Shown here: in pieces, positions 1-9,693 of the stretch
How the letters are laid out: each line of letters starts with the position of its first letter
Position numbering within the stretch: the first letter of the stretch is position 1
Source: Vibrio tubiashii ATCC 19109
Lineage (GTDB): Bacteria > Pseudomonadota > Gammaproteobacteria > Enterobacterales > Vibrionaceae
Direction: 5' to 3'
NCBI RefSeq assembly: GCF_000772105.1
Contig: NZ_CP009356.1
Span: forward strand, 62,001-126,000
Length of the DNA stretch: 64,000 nucleotides
The notes under the pieces: model-generated
What the model saw: the letters and a program-made list of their open reading frames with translations, nothing else
Databases searched by the model: none
What the model was told of the DNA's origin: nothing
Made by a program: the position numbers and the translations under genes

Positions 1-2
1 CT

Positions 3-2663
3 GCACTGGGAACGTATTCGAAAAGTCACGCACTCCATGAAGTTGCTGAGCTCGCAAGCCAACAACTGCTCCCGGAAATCGCGCATCTCCTTGAGGAATT
101 CGAGCACGTGAATGCGTACTCTTTCTATTACCCTTCGGGTGATTTTTTTTCGGTAATGCGGATCAGAGATCCTGTCATGAGGCAGAGAATTGCTGCTTCA
201 GCGTCGGCGCGTTATGTACTGACTGTCTCTAATGATCTTTCGAGTCAGATACAGATCATGAGTCAAGAACTGAAGGTGTTAGAAACGCGGCCCAATGACA
301 AGCGGATTTTGTACAAAACGAGTTCGTGGTTTGAGCAAGCAAATCAAAGCACCAACCTCATTTCCAAGCCTCTATTGTTGCCAGGTCCTGAATCCTTAGG
401 GCTGAAAATCTATCGGCAAAGTTCGTCAGGAGTGATCATTTCTGCCGATGTCTTACTTGACGATTTACGCCGATCTTTGGCGGATACACTCACAAATGAT
501 TCCTCACTCCGAGTGCTTTACAACGACTCGGGACAAATTCTCGCCTTGAGTGATAGTGCTCAGCCACCAACGTCTTCCCAGGGAGTGATCACTCATATTG
601 AGATGGTGACCAATCAAGTGGTGCCCCATGCTATCGAAGAAAATGCGGAACGTGGTCAACTGGGGGAATTCGAATACAATAACGAACAGTGGATTGGTCA
701 AATAGTGACAATACGGCCTTTAAACAGCGAGCATGTTCATTTATTGATGGCATCTAAAGCCAACGCGTTGTTCAACAAAGGCGCTCTTATCAAGCAACAG
801 ACTTTGTATGGGTCATTACTGGTACTCGTCCTCATGGTTCCCATGATTTACGTCATTTCAAAATTTATTTCTAAACCTATCCAGCGAGCGACAGAAAAAG
901 CGAAAGACATAGAAGGGTTTAAGCTTGACAGTGGCGCTTTGGAGCGGAGCGTGATTCGCGAGATACAGCAACTTAACGACGCGCAGATGTCGACGCAAAC
1001 GACCATACGGCAATTTGTCAGTTTGACGCACAAGATAGCGCGTGAAGACAATTTGGACGACATGCTTAGTATGGTGTGTCGTGAGGTCGCGCAAGCGGTA
1101 GAAGCGCAGGGGGTGTTATTGTACCTGCTTGATACGGAAGTTAAGTGCTTGGTGCCAAGCATGCTTTGGTGTGACCAAGGCAATTCGTCAGACATTAGTG
1201 CTTCGCCTATCCCGGTCTCTGAAGCGACGCGCTTTGTTAGAGAGATCTTTGTAGCAAAGCAGACCGCGACATTTACGGTAGATGAAGTGCCTCACCTGAA
1301 ACTGCCCCTTTTTTACGACCGCTGTGAGGTTGTTTGTATACCGATTAAAGGGCGTTCAGGGGAGGTGGTCGGTTCACTCGGTTTACTCTATCCGTACGCG
1401 AATGCTTCGAGACATTATGCTCAATACGCCGACTATTTGCAGACTTTGTTGGGCTTTACCTCGGTGGCGATTGAAACTCATGACATGCTTGACACGCAAA
1501 AAGCGTTACTGGATTCATTCATTCAGGTGTTTGCGGGGTCGCTCGATAAGAAGTCACCTTACACTGGTCATCATTGTCAACGTGTTCCGGTGATTACCGA
1601 ATGGTTGACTCAAGCTGCGGAGGACTCGAAGATCGAAGCCTTTCAACACTTTAGTTTAACTTCTGAGCAATGGGAAGAACTGAAGATGGCTAGCTGGTTG
1701 CATGACTGCGGCAAAATCACCACACCCGAGCATGTGGTGGATAAAGCCACTAAACTCGAGACGATCTACAATCGAATACACGAAATTCGGATGCGCTTTG
1801 AGGTGCTTAAACGAGACCATGAAATAGACATACTCCGTCAAAACACTTCGAAACTGTCCGAAGAACAGCGTGAGAAATTAGATCAGGTGCATCGAGATAT
1901 CGATGCTGACTTTGCGTTTATCGCGGAAATGAATTTAGGGGCAGAATTTGTCAGCGACTCAGATCTTGAGCGACTAGAGCGTATCGCGAGTAGAACTTGG
2001 ACACGAACTCTGAGTAAAACGGCGGGATTGTCTTGGGTAGAGAAACAGCGCTATCCTAAAACTGACACTTTGCCTGTGAAAGAGGGACTGCTAAGTGATA
2101 AACCCGAACACTTGATCCCTTGGGATTTTCCCCCTACAAACGAAGCGCGATTTACCATGAAGCCGACGGAATACCAAGCGAATCAGGGGGAAATGTACAA
2201 TCTGTCTATTCGACGGGGCACGTTAGCCGATGAGGAGCGTTTTATCATCAATGATCACATTATTCAGACGATTAAAATCCTTGAGTCTCTGCCTTTTCCG
2301 AAACACATGCGAGGTGTTGCCGCGATCGCGGGTGGTCACCATGAGAGAGTGGATGGCAAAGGCTATCCGATGGGGTTAGTCAAAGAGCAGATGCCAATCA
2401 CCGCACGGATAATGGCAATCGCAGATGTTTTTGAAGCTTTAACCAGTACAGACCGTCCATATAAGAAGGCTAAATCATTGTCGGAGTCGATTGAAATTAT
2501 GAGCCACATGGTCAACAACCAGCATTTGGATGCCGATCTGTTTGCGTTGTTTCTCTCGTCTGGGGTATATCTGAGATTTGCTAATCAATTCATGCGCGCA
2601 GACCAAATTGATGGTGTGGACGTCGAACGTTATTTAGACCGTGTCGAGAGGCCGCAACACTAG
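3..2663 (+). CDS. Membrane HD-GYP cyclic-di-GMP phosphodiesterase with HAMP and GAF domains (5' partial)
   Basis: The frame is open from base 3 without a stop, so the true start lies left of the window; a GTG at 108 is internal. Order: periplasmic sensing region, a transmembrane helix near nt 790-860, HAMP (ISKPIQRATEKAKDIEG), a GAF-like region near nt 1020-1480, then HD-GYP. The HD motif is LHDCGKI (near nt 1698) and the GYP motif is HHERVDGKGYP (near nt 2338), so metal-binding and signature residues are present. HD-GYP enzymes hydrolyse c-di-GMP and promote a planktonic, motile state. The two motifs are about 210 residues apart rather than the usual 60 or so, implying an inserted segment. 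Activity is inferred from the motifs. Confidence 0.9.
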   Translation, partial: ALGTYSKSHALHEVAELASQQLLPEIAHLLEEFEHVNAYSFYYPSGDFFSVMRIRDPVMRQRIAASASARYVLTVSNDLSSQIQIMSQELKVLETRPNDKRILYKTSSWFEQANQSTNLISKPLLLPGPESLGLKIYRQSSSGVIISADVLLDDLRRSLADTLTNDSSLRVLYNDSGQILALSDSAQPPTSSQGVITHIEMVTNQVVPHAIEENAERGQLGEFEYNNEQWIGQIVTIRPLNSEHVHLLMASKANALFNKGALIKQQTLYGSLLVLVLMVPMIYVISKFISKPIQRATEKAKDIEGFKLDSGALERSVIREIQQLNDAQMSTQTTIRQFVSLTHKIAREDNLDDMLSMVCREVAQAVEAQGVLLYLLDTEVKCLVPSMLWCDQGNSSDISASPIPVSEATRFVREIFVAKQTATFTVDEVPHLKLPLFYDRCEVVCIPIKGRSGEVVGSLGLLYPYANASRHYAQYADYLQTLLGFTSVAIETHDMLDTQKALLDSFIQVFAGSLDKKSPYTGHHCQRVPVITEWLTQAAEDSKIEAFQHFSLTSEQWEELKMASWLHDCGKITTPEHVVDKATKLETIYNRIHEIRMRFEVLKRDHEIDILRQNTSKLSEEQREKLDQVHRDIDADFAFIAEMNLGAEFVSDSDLERLERIASRTWTRTLSKTAGLSWVEKQRYPKTDTLPVKEGLLSDKPEHLIPWDFPPTNEARFTMKPTEYQANQGEMYNLSIRRGTLADEERFIINDHIIQTIKILESLPFPKHMRGVAAIAGGHHERVDGKGYPMGLVKEQMPITARIMAIADVFEALTSTDRPYKKAKSLSESIEIMSHMVNNQHLDADLFALFLSSGVYLRFANQFMRADQIDGVDVERYLDRVERPQH

Positions 2664-2766
2664 AGTGAGGGGGGAAGAACGTGGTTCAAAGGTCAAACAG
2701 GCAGCCATGTTTCGCTGGAACGCCTTCACTTAACGAGCGAAATGACTCGGTCGGGTTGAGTTTTCT

Positions 2767-3174
2767 TTACAATTGGCTTGATTTCGCGACGACTTGATAT
2801 GCGTCTCGATATAGGACGGTACCGACGTCCTGGTATTGAAGTACAGTCACGATGGTGTCGTATTCCTCAAGAATATGCTTGAGCTCGTACATCAGTGCCA
2901 CAAAGCTCGTACTCGAATCGAGAAACCAAGAGATCGCATTGTTAGGCCAATTTGAATGCTCAAAAGGAGGGCACGGCAGGGTATCATTCAGTTGTTCGAA
3001 AATCGCGTCTAATTGCTCTCGGTGGTAAGAGTAAAGAATCAATCCTTCGTCTAGCATCAGTTTTGCTTGAGTAATGATTCCGTGGGTATGTTGAAGTTTT
3101 TTTTCTTCTTCCATACTGGCGATGAATCGTATGTACACTCCTATTTTTCCTCTTCTTGTGTGAAAGACGCTCAC
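2767..3174 (-). CDS. Hypothetical protein, about 115-135 aa
   Basis: I do not recognise this protein. It is soluble, acidic and probably mostly helical, with no signal peptide or membrane segment. The longest frame starts at a GTG at 3174; an ATG at 3114 (MEEEKKLQ) is an alternative and neither has a strong ribosome binding site. It converges on the HD-GYP gene. No function can be proposed. Confidence 0.45.
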   Translation of the reverse strand: MSVFHTRRGKIGVYIRFIASMEEEKKLQHTHGIITQAKLMLDEGLILYSYHREQLDAIFEQLNDTLPCPPFEHSNWPNNAISWFLDSSTSFVALMYELKHILEEYDTIVTVLQYQDVGTVLYRDAYQVVAKSSQL

Positions 3175-3225
3175 CTTGAAGCGACTTGACGGTGATCATT
3201 GTTGGAGAGTTAATACTTCCAATAA

Positions 3226-3256
3226 ATTGCCAAGGCGGTGCTAAGCCACCGCCAAG
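3226..3256 (-). terminator. Possible terminator of the outer membrane protein gene
   Basis: A 7-bp GGCGGTG/CACCGCC stem with a 6-base loop lies just past the stop of the minus-strand barrel gene. The following T-tract is poor, so this is a weak call. Confidence 0.4.
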
Positions 3257-3259
3257 GGA

Positions 3260-3865
3260 TCAGAATGTATAGCTCGCCGCTAAGTAAAAAGTACCAATGG
3301 TCGGTGTGTAGGTTTTGGTTTGGCGGAAGAAACCGTAGTTTTTTTGTACTTCCACTTCATAAACATCTGCTTCGTACGCTGCTCTGACGGTGATCCCCCC
3401 GAATTGAGGCGGCGTGTAGTCGACGCCGAGACCAAGTCGATAAGCAGTGCCGGTGTCAGATTCACTCAGTCTACTCGATTTATTGTCGAGTGAGATGGAA
3501 CCCAGTCCCGCGGTGGCAAAAGGACGCACGCCATTGTCAAAGGTATAGCCAACATTTGCCGCTAATGTAAAGGAGCTATGCTCCATTGTAAAATCGGAGA
3601 GAGTGTTCAATTGGGGTTTGACGTCTATGTCGCCATAGTTTGTGTACTGCGCCTCAATACTGATGATTCTGTTAAAGGCATAGCCTGCAATCAGCTTGGT
3701 CGTCGAGGACTCGTCGAACGAGTATGCCCCCGCAATGTTGTCATCCAAGTAGCGATCTTCACTGTAGTCGGTTGTGCCGAAGCCAGCACCGACGTAAAAG
3801 CCGTCAAACGTCTGTGCAGAAACCGATGCCGGTAGGATCGCGGCCAAAAGTATTATTTTCTTCAT
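3260..3865 (-). CDS. Outer membrane beta-barrel protein, OmpA-like/porin family
   Basis: A 201-aa protein with a typical signal peptide (MKKIILLAAILPASVSAQ), then alternating aromatic and glycine-rich strands such as FYVGAGFGTTDYS, ending in YLAASYTF with the C-terminal phenylalanine used by the BAM machinery. The size suits an eight-stranded barrel of the OmpA N-terminal or AcfA type. The third of three consecutive ATGs (3865) is best spaced from GAGAGGA. Monocistronic. The precise role is unknown. Confidence 0.75.
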   Translation of the reverse strand: MKKIILLAAILPASVSAQTFDGFYVGAGFGTTDYSEDRYLDDNIAGAYSFDESSTTKLIAGYAFNRIISIEAQYTNYGDIDVKPQLNTLSDFTMEHSSFTLAANVGYTFDNGVRPFATAGLGSISLDNKSSRLSESDTGTAYRLGLGVDYTPPQFGGITVRAAYEADVYEVEVQKNYGFFRQTKTYTPTIGTFYLAASYTF

Positions 3866-4137
3866 CATCATTCCTCTCTATCTACAGTGAATTGGTGTAA
3901 CGAAAATCCGTGGATCTGCTCCCTTTCACGCTACGGGAGAAGGGAAATCACTCGACCATGGACACTGCGTCGGCCTACGGTCGGAGGGAGGGTCTTGATG
4001 TTAATTCTATCAATGCCGTTTCAGTGATATCAGACGCGTTTGGTTGGGGATTGGGACTTTCTTTACCGGGAGGTTTCATCTGCATGACAAGATGCAATAA
4101 ATTAGCATCTTGATACGCATAACTTCGAATACTTTAA

Positions 4138-5283
4138 GTGAGGTCAACGGTGATTTGTTTGGTCCTAAATACGGATCTCGAGGCGAACGAGGATCTCTTG
4201 CTCCATAAAGATCGCCAGGCTCTATCGAGGCTTATAGAGGCAAATGAAGTCAAGCTCTATTCGCCACCAGTGTTCTCGGATTCTATGCGGCTTCAACGAT
4301 TGCGCTGGTTTGAGAACAAGACCACGGAGTATTTGTCGAGGATAGAGGCCTTGATACAACGCAACCAATCAGGCCCGAAGAGTAAAGAACTTGGGACAGT
4401 AAAACGTACCATCGAAGCGAGCTATCGGGAGATCTTACAAGCTTCTGAACGTCAGTTTCTGACATGGTTTCGGGCGATTAACCAGGACACGTTGCCCTTA
4501 GATGAGTCAGAGACGAAATATTTCATGGCCGCTTATCATGCTCAGTTACCTGTGAGTCAATTTCTCCGCAGTGAGTCAGAACGTCTGAAAGGTTATGTTT
4601 CTCAAGTACTCGAGCACGCAGGTGATGGAGTGCCTACTGTCATCATTTCGAAAGACGAGGCACTGAGTCAAGCGTGTAAGCCGCACGCTCACATTACGTG
4701 CTGTGGTCAGTTGATCGATTTTATTAAGCGTAACGATGTTCAGAGCTTGTTAAGACGATTGGACCGGGGGATCGCAACCGGTCAGCATTTTCTGGCGATA
4801 TCACGTTTTCAAGCGCTCGCGGTGTCTGCAGGAAAGCGGCTGTCACATGCGCTAAAAGAGCATGTGATTGGTTTACAGATCTGCGATTTACTGATCCCCA
4901 ATGATGATAACATGGCCCATATCATTGGAATGGGAGAGTGTGGGGCGGTCAAAGCGGAATTTAGCCAACCAATCTATTTTGGAGCTGGGGATATTGGCTT
5001 GGAGTTCGAGCTCGATATCGTTGTGGATGTGTCCTTTGACATATTCAAAGTGGATTATTTTAGCTTGCGCCACAAGCCGCGAATTATGGCTGAGTATGAG
5101 CATCACGTTCGGGTGAAAGATCGGTCTATCGCCAGAGTGAAAGGCGTCGCCTTGATCCCATTTTGTCTTGACTACTTGGCGGCGAGGAACAAAGGAGAGC
5201 GTTTGCCCCACCAAACTATTAAAATAAGTAGTATTGATGACGTAACGCTACGCAACTACACGCTCGCGCAAGTTGATGGTTAG
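4138..5283 (+). CDS. Hypothetical protein, possibly PIN-domain-like
   Basis: A 381-aa soluble protein starting at GTG. The N-terminal ~190 residues (VICLVLNTDLEANEDLL near the start, then helices, then VPTVIISKDEALSQACKP) vaguely resemble PIN-like nucleases: a hydrophobic strand with acidic residues first and a strand plus acidic patch before the last helix. The C-terminal half is unrecognised. The PIN assignment is weak inference. A TPR gene starts 83 bases downstream on the same strand, so the two may be co-transcribed. Confidence 0.45.
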   Translation: MRSTVICLVLNTDLEANEDLLLHKDRQALSRLIEANEVKLYSPPVFSDSMRLQRLRWFENKTTEYLSRIEALIQRNQSGPKSKELGTVKRTIEASYREILQASERQFLTWFRAINQDTLPLDESETKYFMAAYHAQLPVSQFLRSESERLKGYVSQVLEHAGDGVPTVIISKDEALSQACKPHAHITCCGQLIDFIKRNDVQSLLRRLDRGIATGQHFLAISRFQALAVSAGKRLSHALKEHVIGLQICDLLIPNDDNMAHIIGMGECGAVKAEFSQPIYFGAGDIGLEFELDIVVDVSFDIFKVDYFSLRHKPRIMAEYEHHVRVKDRSIARVKGVALIPFCLDYLAARNKGERLPHQTIKISSIDDVTLRNYTLAQVDG

Positions 5284-5365
5284 AGCCGCGAAAATTATGA
5301 CAAGTTGGCGTGGTTTGGCGCTTAAGTGCGTTAGCACGGTGGTATCCCTGAAAGGAAAACGATGT

Positions 5366-5848
5366 ATGGAATCGATATTGATGAAAGCAATTGCATTGCG
5401 TGAACAAAAGCAGTACCAAGCATCACGAGATACGTTAGCAAGTCTGCTCTCAAATGAAGTGTTTGCGGCACGCGCACACCTGCATATAGCCTGGTCGTAT
5501 GACAACGAAGGAAAAGAGCGAAGGGCGATTGAGCACTACCTACAAGCCCTTTCCGGTTCACTGTCCTCAGATGAGCGTTTTGATACTCTGTTTGGTTTGG
5601 CCAGTACTTACCGAAGTTTGGGGCAATATCACGAGGCGCTCGATTTTTTTGAGCAAACGCTGGTCGCTTATCCGGACGCGTTGGAAGTTCAGCCTTTCTA
5701 TGCGATGTGCTTGTATAATTTGGGACGTCACAAGGAAGCGGTGTCGTTGCTGTTGAAGCTGTTACTGTCGACAACCGACAAGGCAGAGATCAAAGAGTAT
5801 CAACGCGCGATTGCTTTGTACGCAAATGATCTTGATCGAACTTGGTGA
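5366..5848 (+). CDS. Tetratricopeptide repeat protein
   Basis: A 160-aa protein with several helical hairpin repeats of TPR type, for example RRAIEHYLQALSG, QYHEALDFFEQTLVAYPDA and GRHKEAVSLLLKLL, with conserved small and aromatic positions spaced about 34 residues apart. The ATG at 5366 follows AAGGAAAA; the frame is open further upstream into the preceding gene, but no better start exists. There is no signal peptide, so it is probably a cytoplasmic scaffold. Partner unknown. Confidence 0.75.
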   Translation: MESILMKAIALREQKQYQASRDTLASLLSNEVFAARAHLHIAWSYDNEGKERRAIEHYLQALSGSLSSDERFDTLFGLASTYRSLGQYHEALDFFEQTLVAYPDALEVQPFYAMCLYNLGRHKEAVSLLLKLLLSTTDKAEIKEYQRAIALYANDLDRTW

Positions 5849-6064
5849 GTGTGCAGGGACAGAGTGTTAAGTGTGGAAGGTGAGGGGTTTGGGACACTAA
5901 TTGTGGGGGCTTTAGGACGTTTTGCGGTCGGGGGGCTCGTTCTGGGATGCATCTCTCCTTTTCTCGACAGGGTTAGGACCATACTTGGATTGATTGGGGC
6001 AATGTGTTTGTGTCATCAATGACTGAGCCATCTTAAACTCATATGCATCGCTTGGTGGGTAAAC

Positions 6065-6385
6065 ATGTGGTTATCCAAAAAATCTATCGATCAAAACGTC
6101 AATTTAGCATTGGACGAATTCTCAAAGTCCATTAAGGCGATAGAGCGCAGGTCTACAGAGGCGTTAGCGCTCGTTATTTTTGTGAATGGTTGCTATGACA
6201 GCAAACGATTTACCCATTGTCGATATAACGCTCTGCTGCACTATCCGCGAGCGAGGGATGCGGCGCGACACCTAGTGGCGTTGTGTGATTTGGATATTGA
6301 TGGTTTTTGCGTGGCGATTCGAGAGGCTCACACAATACTGCGTGATTCGGATGTGGTCCGTTGTGAGTTAGTTCTAAGCTATTAA
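6065..6385 (+). CDS. Hypothetical protein, 106 aa
   Basis: A small helix-rich frame starting MWLSKKSIDQNVNLALDEFS. I recognise no family. There is no strong ribosome binding site, and it could be spurious. Confidence 0.35.
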   Translation: MWLSKKSIDQNVNLALDEFSKSIKAIERRSTEALALVIFVNGCYDSKRFTHCRYNALLHYPRARDAARHLVALCDLDIDGFCVAIREAHTILRDSDVVRCELVLSY

Positions 6386-6595
6386 CGAGGCGAACCTGAC
6401 GGTCATCTCTTAATGAGGAGGGGATGAGAGAATGAGTATTGGCAGTCGTTTGGTGCGCGAACGCCCTCTTACATAGACCGTGAAGGTGCCATGGCGTAAA
6501 AGGTGAACCATATTCATTCAAGTGATCGTTCTTAGTTCGTTATTCACTCCGCATACTGCTTAGCACGTTTACAGCAAGTTGCCAGGAGTACGACA

Positions 6596-6751
6596 ATGAA
6601 CCCACTCGACTATACGTTTTATACGCTGAATGCAAAACGTTATTTGATTGAACCAAACGTTGCACACGTTGTAGGTGTGTCGCGCAAATCATATCGGTGG
6701 CCTTACGTCTTTTTCTTCGGTTTCGTCGTTGGTCTGTGGTTGCCGCTGTAG
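6596..6751 (+). CDS. Small membrane protein, 51 aa, just upstream of the SgrR-like gene
   Basis: This short frame is preceded by a good AGGAG at 5-8 bases from the ATG. It encodes a polar N-terminus (MNPLDYTFYTLNAKRYL) and a C-terminal hydrophobic helix (YVFFFGFVVGLWLPL) long enough for one membrane span. It ends 40 bases before the SgrR-like regulator, on the same strand. In E. coli, SgrR activates the SgrS RNA, which encodes the small sugar-stress protein SgrT. Position and size recall SgrT, but the sequence is not recognisably similar. Confidence 0.5.
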   Translation: MNPLDYTFYTLNAKRYLIEPNVAHVVGVSRKSYRWPYVFFFGFVVGLWLPL

Positions 6752-6791
6752 TCGCTATCTAGGAGCTCAAGAGAGCGACACTGAGTGAGGA

Positions 6792-8489
6792 GTGGCGGTT
6801 AGGGTAAGTAACAATAATAGAGTAGGTATCGTGCAATCCTGTTTCCTTTCATCCAGTCAATTGAAGCGTGTTAAGCAGCTCGAAAGTCAGTTTTCGGTGC
6901 AAATAGCGAGTGGTGTCAATATTTCCCAACTTGCTGAGCTATTAGTTTGTTCAGAGCGCAATGTTAGTAAGCTAATGACCTCATTACAAAAGTTGGGGGT
7001 GATAAGTTGGGTACCAGGCCGGGGCAGGGGGCATCATTCGCAGTTCACCTTGTTAAAAAGTTTTGAAGAGGCTTTGACTGAGCAACTGGAGCAACTGGCT
7101 CAGAATGGAAATCTGAATCAGGCCTATAGATTGGCAGAGCAGTTCGGTCGAGTTGGGCTGTTTCAAGAACGCATGCCCTATTGGCTTGATAGTGCTCGAC
7201 AAACCTTACGTGAGCAAAATACATTGATGTATCTTGTGCCATACGATTTGCCTGAATGGCGGCCCCATTGTGCCCTGTCAACGCGTTCAATTTTGTTGAT
7301 CGAGAGTGTATTTGACACACTCTTGCGGTATGACAGTAAACACCAACAAATTTACCCACATCTCGGCCATCAGTTACGATTGAGTGAGTGCCAAATTCGC
7401 GTTCGAATTCGCAACAATATTACGTTTCATAACGGTGAGCGCCTAACACCAGAATGGGTTCAAGCGAACTTTGAGATGCGACGTGATACGGTACATCCAT
7501 ACCAGATTCTATTTCGCCATTTGGTGCGTATCGACGTGGATGGCCAATGGGTGGTGTTTGTTTTGCGTCAAAACGATCCGGTTTTTCTTCATCTATTGGC
7601 AGACGCCCATAGCGCCATTTTTGACTTTCGTTCTGAGGTTCCGCAAGGGACGGGGGCGTATGCTGTTGAACGCCTAGAGAGTCAACATTGGAGTTTAGTG
7701 CGAAATCAGCATTACTTTGGATTGGGAGGTGAAATTGAGCGTGCGGAATTTTGGACAAATGAAGCCTTACCCGCTGGGTCGATGCATGTTACGGAATCTT
7801 ACCTGACGGATGAGGAACTGGAGCAAGATCAGGAGGTCATTGAGCAGAGTGGGTGTACTGTCCTCCAGTTTCGACACCATGAGCATGCCCTATCGACCGC
7901 TGAGCGGAGCTGGGTTGTGTACCATAGCCGCGGCTTTCTGGAGCGAACCTCACGCCAAGCGGCGAACAGTGTCATGGATTGTCATCAGGATAAAGGGTTT
8001 CACTTGTTTGACCAAACTAGGTTGAAGCCTTCTAGACCTGTGGTAGTTGAAGTGAGATGCGTCCATCGAGCTGAAGTGAAGCCTCTATTGAGCGCTTTAC
8101 AAGAAAAAGGGATTGAAGTGCGGATCCACGACCCTGACGAAGATGTGGCGGGTAGCGAGGTCGATATCGTCTATGATTGCTATGCGTTTGGCGATGATCT
8201 GACTTTTCAATATTACGAGTGGTTGTTGTGTGGAGACGTGTTTGCGCGCTGTTTGTCCCACCCGGCTCAGCAAAGTCTGTTGAGTTTTGTGGATACGTTA
8301 ATGCAGGAAAGTGAACACAGTCAGGATTTTTTGCAAAAGCTATATCGCGCTGAAGATTGGTTGATCCAAAACTACCATTTTTGCCCCTTATGGCGCGACC
8401 ATGTTGTGTATCAAAGAGCAGATAACGTGTACGGGACAGAAACTGGAAACATGGGATTGATGTCTTTAGCCAATATGTGGTTAGAGTGA
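6792..8489 (+). CDS. SgrR-family transcriptional regulator with a solute-binding domain
   Basis: Up to 565 aa. The N-terminal ~90 residues carry a helix-turn-helix of SgrR type (ISQLAELLVCSERNVSKL, then GVISWVPGRGRGHHSQ). The rest resembles periplasmic oligopeptide/nickel-binding proteins (SBP family 5: ITFHNGERLTPEWVQANFE, YLVPYDLPEW) but has no signal peptide, so it acts in the cytoplasm as a ligand-sensing domain. SgrR of E. coli responds to sugar-phosphate stress; the ligand here is unknown. The GTG at 6792 has poor ribosome-binding spacing and a GTG at 6831 is possible. Confidence 0.8.
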   Translation: MAVRVSNNNRVGIVQSCFLSSSQLKRVKQLESQFSVQIASGVNISQLAELLVCSERNVSKLMTSLQKLGVISWVPGRGRGHHSQFTLLKSFEEALTEQLEQLAQNGNLNQAYRLAEQFGRVGLFQERMPYWLDSARQTLREQNTLMYLVPYDLPEWRPHCALSTRSILLIESVFDTLLRYDSKHQQIYPHLGHQLRLSECQIRVRIRNNITFHNGERLTPEWVQANFEMRRDTVHPYQILFRHLVRIDVDGQWVVFVLRQNDPVFLHLLADAHSAIFDFRSEVPQGTGAYAVERLESQHWSLVRNQHYFGLGGEIERAEFWTNEALPAGSMHVTESYLTDEELEQDQEVIEQSGCTVLQFRHHEHALSTAERSWVVYHSRGFLERTSRQAANSVMDCHQDKGFHLFDQTRLKPSRPVVVEVRCVHRAEVKPLLSALQEKGIEVRIHDPDEDVAGSEVDIVYDCYAFGDDLTFQYYEWLLCGDVFARCLSHPAQQSLLSFVDTLMQESEHSQDFLQKLYRAEDWLIQNYHFCPLWRDHVVYQRADNVYGTETGNMGLMSLANMWLE

Positions 8490-8541
8490 CCTGGGTTTTG
8501 TTACTCAGTCGACAGTGAAACGTATGGATTACGAGGTGAAA

Positions 8542-8907
8542 ATGGAAAAAATCAATTTGTCAGAGAAGTTTCGTTTGTTTGATGAAGAATGGACACCCAA
8601 AATTGTTGGCCAATCAAATGGTCAGTTGGTGAAGATCGCGAAAGGGAGTGGCGAACTGGTTTGGCATGCCCACGAGAATGAAGATGAATTGTTCTTAGTG
8701 CTGAAAGGGCAACTGACGCTTCAATTAAGAGATGGGGATGTGGTGTTGAACGAAGGAGAGATGTTCGTGGTACCGAAGGGCGTCGAACATTGCCCTAAAG
8801 CGTTGCCAGACACTCATTTCATGATGATTGAACCTGAGTCAACTGCACATACAGGTGAAACGGAGTGTGACAGAACGGTGTCACTCGAGCATCAGTCTTG
8901 GCTCTAA
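8542..8907 (+). CDS. Cupin-domain protein
   Basis: A 121-aa single-domain cupin. Motif 1 is visible as WHAHENEDELFLVLKGQL with metal-ligand His and Glu residues, and motif 2 as GEMFVVPKGVEHCPKA with the final His. Start chosen at the ATG following GAGGTGAAA; the frame is open 9 codons further upstream. It lies 52 bases after the SgrR-like gene on the same strand, so co-transcription is likely. Small cupins act as metal-dependent enzymes or sugar-binding proteins; the specific role is unknown. Confidence 0.8.
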   Translation: MEKINLSEKFRLFDEEWTPKIVGQSNGQLVKIAKGSGELVWHAHENEDELFLVLKGQLTLQLRDGDVVLNEGEMFVVPKGVEHCPKALPDTHFMMIEPESTAHTGETECDRTVSLEHQSWL

Positions 8908-9051
8908 GCTTTCACTGAGCAATTGACCCTTTTTCCCGCAGGGAGAGGGTTAGAACGCGGCGAGGCTGACGGTCGTGCTCAGCTCAACACACTTGACATT
9001 GAATGTTGTTCGCAGCGGCTTATATAGGCGTTAATTAAAGGGGTACGCAAA

Positions 9052-9669
9052 ATGGACTTTCAAGTATGGCTTGGTTTTATGGCCGCATCGCTGATCTTAA
9101 CGGTGACTCCAGGACCGAGCATATTTCTAGGGATCGCTCATGCGCTTCGTTTTGGGCATCGACGTGTCTTTTATACCGCATTGGGGGATATCACTGCCAA
9201 TGGGATACAAATGCTTTTGGTGGCCTTAGGTTTAGGGGTAGTGATCGCCAATTCCGAGTTTGCGTTTGCAGTTATTAAAGTGTTCGGGGTCATCACTTTA
9301 TGTTTTATGGGGCTTAAAATGTTGCTTGCAAGACCAACGGCCATTGAAGAGCCAGAGTCCGTTGGCGACGTTGTCTCTAATTATAAACTGTTTTGGTCAG
9401 GTTTTATGGTCGCCGCGGGCAACCCTAAAGCCATCGTTTTCTTTACGGCGTTCTTCCCTCAATTCATCGACATACATACGCCAGTTCTGCCACAACTGCT
9501 GATCATGTGTCCATCCATGGCGGTGTTGGATTTTACTCTGGTGATGCTCTATGCCTGTTTAGCCCGCCACCTGGCCTCGACAACACGACTATCATTGCTG
9601 TCTGTCACAAGAGGAAGCGGTGTCCTTCTATTAGGGGCGGCTGGCGCGCTGGCGCTAAAAAATCGGTAA
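9052..9669 (+). CDS. LysE/RhtB family amino-acid exporter
   Basis: A 205-aa integral membrane protein with about six hydrophobic helices and the family's N-terminal TPGPSIFLGIAHALRFGHR motif and a mid-protein GNPKAIVFFTAFFPQFID motif. Family members export amino acids or homoserine lactones; the substrate cannot be read from sequence. The ATG is preceded by AAAGGGG. Confidence 0.9.
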   Translation: MDFQVWLGFMAASLILTVTPGPSIFLGIAHALRFGHRRVFYTALGDITANGIQMLLVALGLGVVIANSEFAFAVIKVFGVITLCFMGLKMLLARPTAIEEPESVGDVVSNYKLFWSGFMVAAGNPKAIVFFTAFFPQFIDIHTPVLPQLLIMCPSMAVLDFTLVMLYACLARHLASTTRLSLLSVTRGSGVLLLGAAGALALKNR

Positions 9670-9693
9670 TCGAGTCACGAGCTTGTTGGGCAT

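Noticed and set aside
3910..4113. 67-codon frame between barrel gene and PIN-like gene
   Set aside because: Lies over a degenerate intergenic repeat (CTCCC...GGGAGAAGGG) similar to ones near 8930; low coding quality.
8925..8990. CCCGCAGGGAGAGGGTTAG stretch, like a dispersed intergenic repeat
   Set aside because: Only partial and degenerate copies are visible (also near 3925), so no repeat family is claimed.
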